This document shows positions 1 to 9,311 of a stretch of 64,000 nucleotides of DNA, piece by piece (position 1 is the first letter of the stretch; the number at the start of each line of letters is the position of its first letter). Where the stretch lies: assembly GCA_031275285.1 (NCBI GenBank), contig JAISOY010000108.1, positions 1 through 64,000 on the forward strand, in the 5' to 3' direction. The DNA is from Bacteroidales bacterium. GTDB lineage: Bacteria; Bacteroidota; Bacteroidia; Bacteroidales; UBA4181. A model generated the notes under the pieces. It saw only the letters and a list, made by a program, of their open reading frames with translations, ran no database searches and was not told where the DNA came from. The position numbers and the translations under genes were made by a program.

Positions 1-3000
1 AATGGGCTATTGAAATCAACAACAATCGTTCCGGTACCATCGCTGAACTGATATCCTTCAGGTGCTTCAAACAAACCGGTTGCTTGCGTTAACGTTGGGT
101 TAACCGTCCAACAGGATACTGAATTCCTGATAGCAGGTGTAATTTCATTATGATTGACTTTCGGAATTACTTTTTTGTTTACCAAAAGTTCTTTAACATC
201 TTCTTCAGTGAACGTTGAGGGTATCTGTATATGATGACCTCCCTCCAGTTTGATATCGAGAATTTTTGATGCAGGTATTTGCGCATCCGTATCAGTAATC
301 TTTAGCCTGTAAATGTCATTAGAAATAGCATATAGATTCACATCAACCAATACCATATATTCTTTTCCGGAAGAAGGTATAAGTGCACTGTTTATAGAAT
401 TAGTTTCACTATTTTTTTTATCTATCAGAACATATTCACTTCCATCCTTCTCATATAAATACAATTCGCAGTTCTGTCTCATATTACTGGCAAATTCTAT
501 CTGATATCGTTCCGAAGAAAAATTCTTAAGCCTGAATGCTTTCACTTTACTCGTTCGGACAATATTTGGTTGTATTTTCAATTGTACTACCGGAACAGAT
601 GATTTTGTAAAATCACAAAAGTGTACATATGGAAGGTCTTTTTGACCATCTATTATTGGGGCGTTTTTAAATAATTCATCCAGAGAGCTTTCCTCTGTAT
701 ATTTGTCGACTTTCAATATATAACGGTCGTCCCTAATAGCGGAACCATGTACAATAAAGTAGTATTCTCCCGCATCCAATTTTTCTATCTTCCACGAACT
801 ACCATAACTCATCAACTCATAGGTGTTTTCCTTCTTGACGTAAATGTCGAAATTTCCTGTAACATCAGTCTGTAATGAAGATATAATAGCTATAATATTT
901 GTTTTGGCAGTAAGGTTGATTTTGTATGCCTGTGCAGATCTATAATATCCATTAGAAAAAAGACATGGAGAATTCCCCTTCTCAAATGATACCAGTACAG
1001 AACCGGGAAAACTAAGTTCAGTCGCATTGGCACATAAGTCATCAATAGTTATGGGCACGATTATTTTCAGAGACAATGAAAAATCACTGTTTTCAAAATT
1101 TCCGTGATAATCACTAACTGATACTACTACATAGTATTCGCCGGATTCATCGATAAGAGATAATAAATTCGGATTGTCGTTTCCTGTAACTTTCTGATAT
1201 TCGTCGCCATTCTCTTTATACAGCTCAATTAATGGCATATAGCCGGATGATTGTATTTGTGCCAACAGATGAGTTCCTACCTCCAGATTTACCTTATATG
1301 CTTGTGCGAAATTATAAGTGTAATAATAGTAATTATTACTGTATTGAATTTTTTTCTGAATCGGATCCGTTTTGCGGCCTGTAACAAAACAGGTATGGTC
1401 TTCATTAAAAAGCAACTCACCGGCATTGTCCAGCAAATCATCCAGAGTTGAATAGGTAAAAGGCTGGATACTAAGTGTGAAGTCGCCTGAAGTAAGGACA
1501 TTGTTGTATGTTGAGGAAATGATCAAATAATAATCACCGGATTCTTTTGCCTGATATTTCAATGACCTTGTTCCTGTAATCAATTGTACAAATTCGCCCC
1601 GAAGATTCTTTCTGGCTAAGGATACATTCGGATATAAAAAGTCTGATACTGCTTTAATACTGATATCTTCACCCTGAGTAAGATGTAATTTATAGGCTTT
1701 TGCAAAATAATAATTACCCATATCTGTAAAATCATTACCTTTTACACAAGGCTCGGATTCACCGCCCAACACATCCGTGAACGAAGCCGGCAAGGATATG
1801 GAAGACGCATTTTCGAGCAGGGTTTCTATCGGAATAGTGGTGAAAGCTCTTAGCTTTAGTGTATAATCGCCTTCATCCAAAGGGCTCTTTGCAGACACGA
1901 TGATATGATAGTTTCCGGATTGCGGTATCAGGTACGAACCATGAACTGCATCATTAAAATGTACCTGATGATAAGTTTGCGAATCATAGATGTACAAATA
2001 TTTTTCAACATCCGAAGTAAGATTATATTCCAATACTGTTCCGGCTTCCAGACTAACCTTATATGCATTGGAAAAATAACAATAACTGCTGTTTCCCTTC
2101 AACAATGAAGCGTGTTCATTATTTAAAGTTCCAGATCCGACAAAGGGGAGTGTTGTCGTACTTTGGGTTGCATCGATTAATCCCTTATAATTGATAGGGA
2201 TGGCTGTTTCTGTAATATTTAAGTCGTATTTGTCGTTTTGCAGACCGTTTGAAGAAACGAGGATATAATAATCATCTGTTTTTCCTGCGGGTACTACTAT
2301 TGGATAATAATAAGAATTGGATATAAGTTGATACTGGTCATCGATTTTCTGGTAGGCGGTAACTGTTGCATTGTGATCATACCCCTCCTTTATTCTTGCA
2401 GCTGTTCCGGCTTTCAGACAAAGACGATAAGCTGTGGCATAATTTACATAATGATCCCTGTCTACAATATTGCTTTGTTCATTCAGAACGCCCTGTATCT
2501 TACTTGGCAATGTATTTAACGGTTTTGCCTCAGATAAAACATCTTCAAGGGAATTAAGCTCGGTTATATGATCTATTTTTAATGAAAAATCGACGTTCCC
2601 ATTATTTGCTCCGGAAGATACAACTACATAATAATCGTCATTTTTACTTGCATAAAGAACATTACCTGAATAATCGTATGTCTGATTATATGTGCCGTTT
2701 TCTTTCAGGTAAACTTTTACATCAGCGCCTGTCAGATTGATCCTGATTCTCTCTTTGGCCGTCATGGTCACTTTAAATGCCTGTGCGTTGATCCAACTAC
2801 TGCCATCAACGACAAATCGTGATGGCGGCGTTCCCAGTATACCATTCAGGGAAAAAGGCATATCATTATAGTTCACTGGTATGGCTGATTCATACAGTTC
2901 ATTTATTGTTCCCGGAGCTTCTGTTTCCGTGATATTTAATGTAAACCCGATCGTTTCCAATGGTTGGTCCGTCAACATGAAGATAATGTATTCCCTATTT

Positions 3001-4145
3001 ACTGCCGAACTATAGCTTAATGAATTGGTATTCACATACGCGTTAGTTCGTAACAAATTATTACCACTTTTATAGTAAATACTGAAACTGGCATTCGTTT
3101 CTTCCGAATTGAAATCAACCCGGATCGCTTTTCCTGCTCCTATTTGTACTTTAAAAGCTTTTCCATGATAATAACTGCCATAAATATCCATAAAAGAAGA
3201 TTGTAATCCATTTCCCACAGGAGCTGTTAACGAGTAGGGAAGTGTTTCTATTTTTTCTGCCCCTTCGGCACATTCTTCCAATGAGGCAGGTGTTTTCATA
3301 CTTTCAGCCTCAAATGAATAAGTATAATTAAAACCGTACGGATAATGAGAACAATACACCATTGTGAAGACCAGATAATTGCCCGGTTGAGAAATCCTCT
3401 TTTTGCTAATTCCATTTGTATGGTGCCCTATCAATTTGAATTGTCCGGCATTTTCAGCAAAAATGTATACATAACTAGGGAATGAGTTTTTAATGGAGTA
3501 ACTAAGTAAGACAGACTCATCCGTATCAATGGAAAACTTATATGGTCGGACGAGATACATATCGTCTTGATATCCTATCCCATCCGTTCCACCAGCAACA
3601 ATAAATGAATTTCTTTCTTCCATTTCTCCTGATTCATTGAAAGGGAGCTCGGCAATGTTTGTGGCTTGTTCATATAACTCGGCAACCGTATAAAAATGAT
3701 GCGGAAGATCTAGCGTCAGTGTTGTTTTTTCAAAATCCTGACCATATTCACCCGTTATTACAATGTAATATTCACCGGTACCTTCAATTTGTGATGAAGT
3801 TTGAAATCTCAGTGCATTAGCAGATACATATACTCCATTATTTTTTTTGAAAAAATAAACATCAGGAACCATGTTGTCACAATAAACCCTCAATTTTTCG
3901 CCTTCAGCCAGGTTAACCTTAAATACCCTGGCATGATAATCATATCCTGAAATACCCAGTAAATTGTTATCCCCTGCAACCGGAGGCATACTCCCATCGT
4001 GGAAATCAATTTCAATGCTTGTAGGAATACCTGCGTAGTTAATGGTAACAGCATGATCAAATAATTCATTAACTGTAATTGGCGTTTGCGCCATAAGATT
4101 TACCTGGAAATAAATATAAAGGATGAATAGGGCGATTTTTTTCAT
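1..4145 (-). CDS. Large secreted repeat protein, partial (runs off left edge)
   Basis: The reading frame is open from an ATG at 4145 to the window edge without a stop, giving at least 1381 residues. The first ~20 residues are a signal peptide (MKKIALFILYIYF... ending in MAQ). The rest is about ten divergent tandem repeats of ~125 residues. Each begins with a motif like (T/S)(L/V)xELxExA, continues with a (K/Q)AYKVxLxAGxxL strand, and ends with a YYIVVSS-like strand. Repeat starts lie near 4082, 3695, 3295, 2915, 2560, 2190, 1835, 1455, 1060 and 690. After the last repeat (below about 270) the sequence changes character. The pattern resembles the bacterial pre-peptidase C-terminal (PPC) beta-sandwich, but that is inference. 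The function is probably cell-surface or extracellular; the C-terminus, and any sorting signal on it, is not in the window. Confidence 0.8.
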   Translation of the reverse strand, partial: MKKIALFILYIYFQVNLMAQTPITVNELFDHAVTINYAGIPTSIEIDFHDGSMPPVAGDNNLLGISGYDYHARVFKVNLAEGEKLRVYCDNMVPDVYFFKKNNGVYVSANALRFQTSSQIEGTGEYYIVITGEYGQDFEKTTLTLDLPHHFYTVAELYEQATNIAELPFNESGEMEERNSFIVAGGTDGIGYQDDMYLVRPYKFSIDTDESVLLSYSIKNSFPSYVYIFAENAGQFKLIGHHTNGISKKRISQPGNYLVFTMVYCSHYPYGFNYTYSFEAESMKTPASLEECAEGAEKIETLPYSLTAPVGNGLQSSFMDIYGSYYHGKAFKVQIGAGKAIRVDFNSEETNASFSIYYKSGNNLLRTNAYVNTNSLSYSSAVNREYIIFMLTDQPLETIGFTLNITETEAPGTINELYESAIPVNYNDMPFSLNGILGTPPSRFVVDGSSWINAQAFKVTMTAKERIRINLTGADVKVYLKENGTYNQTYDYSGNVLYASKNDDYYVVVSSGANNGNVDFSLKIDHITELNSLEDVLSEAKPLNTLPSKIQGVLNEQSNIVDRDHYVNYATAYRLCLKAGTAARIKEGYDHNATVTAYQKIDDQYQLISNSYYYPIVVPAGKTDDYYILVSSNGLQNDKYDLNITETAIPINYKGLIDATQSTTTLPFVGSGTLNNEHASLLKGNSSYCYFSNAYKVSLEAGTVLEYNLTSDVEKYLYIYDSQTYHQVHFNDAVHGSYLIPQSGNYHIIVSAKSPLDEGDYTLKLRAFTTIPIETLLENASSISLPASFTDVLGGESEPCVKGNDFTDMGNYYFAKAYKLHLTQGEDISIKAVSDFLYPNVSLARKNLRGEFVQLITGTRSLKYQAKESGDYYLIISSTYNNVLTSGDFTLSIQPFTYSTLDDLLDNAGELLFNEDHTCFVTGRKTDPIQKKIQYSNNYYYYTYNFAQAYKVNLEVGTHLLAQIQSSGYMPLIELYKENGDEYQKVTGNDNPNLLSLIDESGEYYVVVSVSDYHGNFENSDFSLSLKIIVPITIDDLCANATELSFPGSVLVSFEKGNSPCLFSNGYYRSAQAYKINLTAKTNIIAIISSLQTDVTGNFDIYVKKENTYELMSYGSSWKIEKLDAGEYYFIVHGSAIRDDRYILKVDKYTEESSLDELFKNAPIIDGQKDLPYVHFCDFTKSSVPVVQLKIQPNIVRTSKVKAFRLKNFSSERYQIEFASNMRQNCELYLYEKDGSEYVLIDKKNSETNSINSALIPSSGKEYMVLVDVNLYAISNDIYRLKITDTDAQIPASKILDIKLEGGHHIQIPSTFTEEDVKELLVNKKVIPKVNHNEITPAIRNSVSCWTVNPTLTQATGLFEAPEGYQFSDGTGTIVVDFNSP

Positions 4146-4451
4146 GCAAATGGGGAATAATTTAATGCTTATAAGAATAATAGCATGACAAAGTAAATAT
4201 TTATTTCACATATTCCAATTATTAGCTTCATTTTTACCTAAAAGTGGCAATGGAAATGTCAGCCAATTAAACGATTGGTATTATTTAAATTGAATAAATA
4301 AGAAGTGATCAAATTACACCATGATCATTTACAATTACAGATCGTGACCTTTATGGATATTTTTGTGAATAACATGATTGCTTATACGCAAAAAAGCTCA
4401 AAAAACATTTGTTCTTGAGCTTTTGTATGGCTTTTTACGATTGTTATTTTT
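4146..4451. other. Intergenic stretch, 306 bases
   Basis: AT-rich spacer between the OMP-like gene and the large repeat protein, both on the minus strand. Besides the hairpin at 4392-4424 I see no gene or other clear signal. It should contain the promoter of the repeat protein, but no full -33/-7 pair is convincing. Confidence 0.5.
4392..4424 (-). terminator. Rho-independent terminator after the OMP-like gene
   Basis: A 10-base inverted repeat (aaaagctcaa / ttgagctttt) with a 13-base loop. Read on the minus strand it is followed by a run of six T. It lies 28 bases past the stop of the minus-strand gene ending at 4452. Confidence 0.7.
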
Positions 4452-5219
4452 TTACATAAATTGTATTCCGATCGATAATCTTGGTAATTCTTTAGAGATA
4501 GCATCATTGTTAAAGATATCGGTAATCCGGTAATGCCCTATGATCGCAATTTTTTTCCACCCAACGCGAACAAACGGAGAGGCATTGAACGGATTAAACG
4601 CATACCCGTCACGATATTTCTTCTTATTGTTGACACTGGGTTTCACCTTATAAAATTTGCTGAAAGCAAAATCCCCCTGTATGCCTAAGTCAAAGTAAAG
4701 CCCACTGCTGTTTGAACGGTATTTGGCGGGGACTACGTAAAAACGGGTAAATATACTGGCAGCCAGATTACGGCTCCGGTATACCTGTTTACGAATATTA
4801 TCGGCGTCGGGAAGAAATCCGATGACTTCATTGGCAAATTCTTCATCACTTGCTGCATTTCTTAACCGGTAATTATAATTGGTAAACTGAAGGGAAGTTC
4901 CCAGTGAAAATATTTCATTGAAACTGAACCGGTGCATTCCCCCGAAGGTAAAATGATAACTGTTTCCTCCCCAGATGTCGAAATATTCGTCACCTCTGTC
5001 TAATGCCATAAAACTGATCCCTATGAAACCGGAGGTAGTGGAATATCTGTAATGGTTCTTTTTAGGCTTACCTTGTGAAGGAGGATCATTCTGCGGAATG
5101 ATTTCCTGTTCCTTATTTTGTTTGACGGATATTTCCATGGTTCCGATTCTCACAACAGACTGGGAGAATGCAATACCGGATACAAAAACAAAACAAAAAA
5201 TGATCAATAAGTGCTTCAT
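4452..5219 (-). CDS. Secreted protein, probable outer-membrane beta-barrel
   Basis: 255 residues from the ATG at 5219. This start is preferred over the upstream in-frame one at 5291 because it puts a clean signal peptide (MKHLLIIFCFVFVSG..AFSQ) at the N-terminus. After a polar linker rich in Q, K and P (residues ~25-60) come alternating aromatic/hydrophobic strands with Gly and Tyr typical of Bacteroidetes outer-membrane barrels. The protein ends in a hydrophobic strand closing with Phe-Met. No enzyme motif is visible. It is transcribed away from the dehydratase gene at 5407 and ends at a clear terminator. Membership of the neighbouring polyene-like cluster cannot be shown. Confidence 0.65.
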   Translation of the reverse strand: MKHLLIIFCFVFVSGIAFSQSVVRIGTMEISVKQNKEQEIIPQNDPPSQGKPKKNHYRYSTTSGFIGISFMALDRGDEYFDIWGGNSYHFTFGGMHRFSFNEIFSLGTSLQFTNYNYRLRNAASDEEFANEVIGFLPDADNIRKQVYRSRNLAASIFTRFYVVPAKYRSNSSGLYFDLGIQGDFAFSKFYKVKPSVNNKKKYRDGYAFNPFNASPFVRVGWKKIAIIGHYRITDIFNNDAISKELPRLSIGIQFM

Positions 5220-5406
5220 AAAGTTATTTTTAGTGGATAAAATCTTATCTGCAGAAAACCCTACAATTGTGTTGATCCGCTGCATGTTCAATATGTAGAC
5301 GAGCTAATTAAAAAAATGTTACATAGGCTTGAAAAAATATAAAACCATTCTTCTTTATGAAGAAAGAGCTATATTTAAAGTCCCAAAATTAATATCAGAA
5401 AGACCA

Positions 5407-5781
5407 ATGAAACTCAAGGGTGACTTATACAATGTTGTTGATTTGCATAAAGATGCAGACAAAATAGAATATATACTGCGGTTAAATCCGTCCCATTTCA
5501 TCTATCAGGCTCATTTTCCGGGAAATCCGGTTACGCCGGGCGTTTGCATTTTACAGATAGTTAAGGAACTATCCATGGAGCATCTTCAGTGTGATCTTTT
5601 CCTGAAAAAAATATCAAAAGTAAGGTTTTTACATGTGATCCATCCGGTGGAAAATAACCAGGTAAACCTTACGCTGACTATTTCCCAGGATGACCATAGC
5701 TATAAAGCAACAGCTACCGTTTATAACCAGGAACGTACGTTTACCCAGTTATCCCTGATCCTGGAAAATACAAACGGGTAG
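5407..5781 (+). CDS. FabZ-like hotdog (3-hydroxyacyl-ACP dehydratase family) protein
   Basis: 124 residues from the ATG at 5407; an in-frame TTG at 5329 would add 26 residues that do not look like the family. The core motif is AHFPGNPVTPGV, which holds the FabZ catalytic His (residue 36). The FabZ catalytic Glu, normally in LILEAxAQ, is Gln50 here (ILQIVKEL). It converges with the ApeP-like dehydratase at 5786-6229, only 4 bases away tail to tail. In aryl polyene systems the dehydratase is known to be a heterodimer of two hotdog proteins (ApeI and ApeP). By inference, this gene and its neighbour could be such a pair. Acts in the cytoplasm on ACP-bound acyl chains. Confidence 0.75.
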   Translation: MKLKGDLYNVVDLHKDADKIEYILRLNPSHFIYQAHFPGNPVTPGVCILQIVKELSMEHLQCDLFLKKISKVRFLHVIHPVENNQVNLTLTISQDDHSYKATATVYNQERTFTQLSLILENTNG

Positions 5782-5785
5782 GGTA

Positions 5786-6229
5786 TTACGACGCCTGACC
5801 GGCTATATCGGTCATAAAGATCTTCATTTCACCGGAAGCGATTAATGTTTCACCGACCTTTACCTGTGCCTGGACAAGAAGTGTAGATAATACCTCCTTT
5901 ACGATAGTAACTGTTGTCAGTAATTCTTCGCCGACACGGGGATTTCTTTCAATGACCAGATTTTTTACCTCTCCGATGAATCCCAGCTTTACTTCATCTT
6001 TCTGTATATATTTATTGACATATCCCATTCTCGCGGCTCCGGTTTGGGCAATGTTTTCAACAATTCCCGGTTCGGTCAGGAATTCGCCTTCCACAAAAAT
6101 GTTATCCGATTTTACCAATAGCTTTGTTGAGATTGATGTTTCATCAAAATAAGCCAGTGAATCCACCATCACGAACGGACGTTGCTGAGGTAAGAGTTCG
6201 GTGATATCTATTTTTTCTATTTGTTCCAT
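5786..6229 (-). CDS. ApeP-like 3-hydroxyacyl-ACP dehydratase
   Basis: 147 residues, hotdog fold. The motifs PFVMVD (residues 18-23) and GIVENIAQTGAARMGY are those of the ApeP-like dehydratases found in aryl polyene and flexirubin clusters. Aligned to FabZ, the Glu is kept (E58 in VENIAQ) but the catalytic His position of GHFPG is Glu49 (GEF). The FabZ-like gene at 5407 shows the reverse pattern. It is the last gene of the minus-strand cluster, 38 bases after the ketoreductase. Expected role: dehydration of the 3-hydroxyacyl-ACP intermediate during polyene chain extension. Confidence 0.8.
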   Translation of the reverse strand: MEQIEKIDITELLPQQRPFVMVDSLAYFDETSISTKLLVKSDNIFVEGEFLTEPGIVENIAQTGAARMGYVNKYIQKDEVKLGFIGEVKNLVIERNPRVGEELLTTVTIVKEVLSTLLVQAQVKVGETLIASGEMKIFMTDIAGQAS

Positions 6230-6267
6230 AAAAATACTTACCTGAAGGGAATTAATCCCGGATGTTT

Positions 6268-6996
6268 TTAAGTATATAACCCACCATTGATGGATACTAC
6301 CTCTCCTGTAATATAGGCAGCTTGTTCGGAAGCAAGGAATCCGACCAGCGCAGCTACTTCTTCGGGTTGCCCGAAACGTCCGGCCGGGATCATCGATTTA
6401 AGCGTGCCTTCATCCAGGTCCTGAGTCATATCCGTAGCGATATATCCGGGAGCTACGGCATTTACAGTAACTTTTCTCGCACCGACTTCCTGTGCCAGGG
6501 CTTTAGTCGCACCTATTACAGCTGCTTTAGCTGCGGAATAATTGGTTTGTCCGGGTAATCCTTTTAATCCCGATAAAGAAACCATGTTGATCACTCTGCC
6601 AAAACGTTTGGTCAACATATTTTTCAATAACCTGCGGGTTACATAGAAGAACCCGTTCAGGCTGATGTTAATGACATCATTCCACTGGGCATCCTCCATA
6701 AAAATCATCACAGCATCCTTACGTATTCCGGCATTATTCACCAATACGGCAATATAATCGTCAGGATGTTCTTTAGACCAGGTACCTATAGCAGTATCAA
6801 CATCTTCCTGTGAAGCTACATCAAAAGGGAGTAATTCGGCTTTTACGCCCTTTTCTTCCACCATTTTTTTGGTTTCCAGGGCAGCTTCCTGATTGGATGC
6901 GTAATTAATGATGACAGGATACCCCATATCTGCCAGCTGCAAACATACGGCACGTCCTATTCCCCTGCTTCCACCTGTTACTAATGCGTATTTCAT
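6268..6996 (-). CDS. 3-oxoacyl-ACP reductase (SDR, FabG/ApeQ type)
   Basis: 242 residues, the normal length for FabG. It has the nucleotide-binding motif TGGSRGIG (residues 7-14), NNAG (87-90), and the catalytic set Ser140, Tyr153 and Lys157 (YSAAK). The C-terminus (YITGEVVSINGGLYT) is typical of classical short-chain reductases. It reduces 3-oxoacyl-ACP with NADPH in the cytoplasm. Its place between the ApeP-like dehydratase and the LolA-like gene, on the same strand, argues that it serves the specialised polyene/lipid pathway rather than primary fatty acid synthesis. Confidence 0.9.
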   Translation of the reverse strand: MKYALVTGGSRGIGRAVCLQLADMGYPVIINYASNQEAALETKKMVEEKGVKAELLPFDVASQEDVDTAIGTWSKEHPDDYIAVLVNNAGIRKDAVMIFMEDAQWNDVINISLNGFFYVTRRLLKNMLTKRFGRVINMVSLSGLKGLPGQTNYSAAKAAVIGATKALAQEVGARKVTVNAVAPGYIATDMTQDLDEGTLKSMIPAGRFGQPEEVAALVGFLASEQAAYITGEVVSINGGLYT

Positions 6997-7085
6997 TTAA
7001 AAAAATTTGGTTTTAAGTGTGAAGGTTTAAAAGTTTTTTTATACCACATCGAACATGTAACTTTTAAACTGTGAGTTATTATGAG

Positions 7086-7733
7086 TTACTTTTGTTTTTG
7101 CTTTTGTTTTTTCGATGGTTGAAAAACATCTTCATTGATGGGTTGATTGAACTTTTGGTTGATCAATTCATAAATATTATAACTGCCGTCCGGTTCTATC
7201 GTTTGAAAGGTGGATAATATAGAGCCATTCTTGTCAAAACTCATGATCACCTTGACAATATTGCTTTTATTGGCTTTTTTATCTATATCAGCCGTAACAA
7301 CATAATACTGGTCCGTTTCCTCACATACAATTTTCTCAGCGCCCATCTGCTTCACATCTCCCTGCAGGCAAGCGGAGAGGATAGTCTTCATTCCCCTCAT
7401 TTTGGCGTTGGATTTGGACGTAGTTTCATTCCACTTACCTCCGGCCACCATAACGAATTTATCTTCATCGATCAACATCAGGTCGCCTGCCGGATCTTCA
7501 TAATACATGGCCATCTGATCGGGTTTGTCATAATAGAACAAACCATTGGATTTTATTTTTTCTCCTATAATTGACATATGTTTTATTTGCCTGAAATCAC
7601 AGGTTATGGTTTTATATTGAGTGTTCGCCTGTTTGATCTTTTCAACGATCCGGCTATCTGCATCACTGATTTCCTGGGCTCTTCCATAGACGGATCCGAA
7701 AATAATAAATACCAACAAAATGAAGTTCTTCAT
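7086..7733 (-). CDS. LolA-like outer-membrane lipoprotein carrier
   Basis: 215 residues from the ATG at 7733. An in-frame start at 7760 exists but would place nine extra residues before the signal peptide MKNFILLVFIIFG. The mature part has LolA features: an early helix (SRIVEKIKQANTQYKTITCDFRQ), SNGLFYYDKPDQMAMYY, and a closing charged tail KKQKQKQK. LolA-type carriers move acylated molecules across the periplasm. In aryl polyene clusters a LolA paralogue sits with the MMPL exporter, and here too it lies just downstream of the exporter and an FAD enzyme. Probably dedicated to the cluster product. Confidence 0.8.
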   Translation of the reverse strand: MKNFILLVFIIFGSVYGRAQEISDADSRIVEKIKQANTQYKTITCDFRQIKHMSIIGEKIKSNGLFYYDKPDQMAMYYEDPAGDLMLIDEDKFVMVAGGKWNETTSKSNAKMRGMKTILSACLQGDVKQMGAEKIVCEETDQYYVVTADIDKKANKSNIVKVIMSFDKNGSILSTFQTIEPDGSYNIYELINQKFNQPINEDVFQPSKKQKQKQK

Positions 7734-7832
7734 ACGAAACAAATTATATAAAATTGACAATAATTACTTTTAAATATTATATTAATTTGACAGTTCAAAA
7801 ATAATACCTAAAACGGATTTTCCATTCTCTGT

Positions 7833-9311
7833 TTAATGATATAATTCTTTCACAAGATATTCCATACCTGTAATTTTTGCACAAGTGAAAAAAGAGGTCA
7901 TAGATACACCCAGGATCCCATGGAGGTTTAAATTTTGCCCCGTCAACAATAGATTCGGGACTTGTGTCTGAGGTGTCAGCATGGTAAAGGGCAAGCGATT
8001 GTAATCTTTTTGTATGCCATAGGCCGAACCTTCCCATGTTCCGGTATAATCCCGGTAGGTCAAAGGAGTGCTGGTATAATACTTTTCAATATTTCCTTTT
8101 AATTCCGGAATCCTTTCAGAAGCCAGCCGGATACATGCTTCTGCTTTTTGATTTTTAAAATCCTTGTAGTCTTCACCCCTTCTTTCAACGGATGTATTGG
8201 CCCATTTCTCGACTTCAGCCCAATACATGGGGGTAAGAATATCGATATTCCTGGTATATTTTGTTCCTGATTCGGGAACCTGGTAACTGATCAATGCCGA
8301 TTGCGTTCCTGCCTTAGGATGATAGTTGCAATCCCAGAGGTCCTGATCCTTATACAGGTATATATTCCTGTTCAGATAAGGGACTGATTTTTCCTTTAAT
8401 TGCAGGTGTACCGTGAACATACCACGCGTATTGGACAAGCCGGAAATACGTTTTCTGTATATTTTCCGGACATGCTGGCTTTCCGGGATCAGGGAAAGCG
8501 TGAGTGCCGGGTGCATATCGGATATCACATATTTGCTTTCCACTTGTTCCTGGTTATTGTATTCAATCCGTACGATTTCTCCGTTTTCTTCTATCAGACT
8601 TGTTACTTTAGCCTTTGTCAAAATAGTGCCGCCCATACGACGGATCCCGGCAGCAAGCTGATCGGCAATTAATGATCCCCCTCCTCCCAAACGCCAGGCG
8701 CTTTGGATAAAGGAACTATTGATTTGTGCAAAAACATATAAAGGTAATTTGTCCTTACATAATTCCATGGTCAGGGACGCACCTGAAAGGACATCCCGAA
8801 GTAATGGATCGTCAATAGTCTCCTGTAAATACGAGTGAGCCGAACGAGCGAATAAAGAAGTTGTGAAAAAATCTTCTCCGGTGGGATTAAAGCTGTTTTT
8901 TATATTATTCCCCACCTGTTGCAGGAAACCGGCATAATTACCCAATTGTTGCCGTTGATGAGGAAATTTTTCTGATAGTGAGTCAACAAAACGTTCGAAT
9001 CCGGATGCAAAGAGATAAGAATGATCGTTCAATACAACTTCTGCAAATCCGGTTTCATCCATTTTATGCCAGGGTAGATCCAACAAGTCGAAATAACGGA
9101 AAAGTGTATGAAGTCCCTGCCCTTCTTCCAACCCGCCGACATAATGAAATCCCGTATCAAAAACTGTATTCCCGCGTTTAAATGTTTGCAGGCACCCGCC
9201 TAATTGTGGGTTTTTTTCCAGAATACAGACGTTATATCCTTTTTTTGACAGGATATAACCGCATTCCAATCCACCTAATCCACTTCCGATAATAACAACG
9301 TCATACTTCAT
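7833..9311 (-). CDS. Phytoene-desaturase-like FAD oxidoreductase
   Basis: 492 residues. The N-terminus has a Rossmann FAD/NAD motif (VVIIGSGLGGLECGYILSKK, with the acidic EK at its end), followed by GGCLQTFKRG, typical of the CrtI/phytoene dehydrogenase and amine oxidase superfamily. The C-terminus has the second FAD-contacting segment (NLLLTGQNLNLHGILGVSMTS). Its start overlaps the 3' end of the MMPL gene by four bases, so the two are translationally coupled. The substrate is unknown; desaturation, saturation or isomerisation of the polyene/acyl chain is plausible. A second gene of the same superfamily is at 16464-17966. Confidence 0.8.
   Translation of the reverse strand: MKYDVVIIGSGLGGLECGYILSKKGYNVCILEKNPQLGGCLQTFKRGNTVFDTGFHYVGGLEEGQGLHTLFRYFDLLDLPWHKMDETGFAEVVLNDHSYLFASGFERFVDSLSEKFPHQRQQLGNYAGFLQQVGNNIKNSFNPTGEDFFTTSLFARSAHSYLQETIDDPLLRDVLSGASLTMELCKDKLPLYVFAQINSSFIQSAWRLGGGGSLIADQLAAGIRRMGGTILTKAKVTSLIEENGEIVRIEYNNQEQVESKYVISDMHPALTLSLIPESQHVRKIYRKRISGLSNTRGMFTVHLQLKEKSVPYLNRNIYLYKDQDLWDCNYHPKAGTQSALISYQVPESGTKYTRNIDILTPMYWAEVEKWANTSVERRGEDYKDFKNQKAEACIRLASERIPELKGNIEKYYTSTPLTYRDYTGTWEGSAYGIQKDYNRLPFTMLTPQTQVPNLLLTGQNLNLHGILGVSMTSFFTCAKITGMEYLVKELYH

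Noticed and set aside
1-4145. CRISPR-like regular repeats
   Set aside because: The periodicity is at protein level (about 370 nt, diverged coding repeats), not short identical DNA repeats; no CRISPR array is present anywhere in the window.
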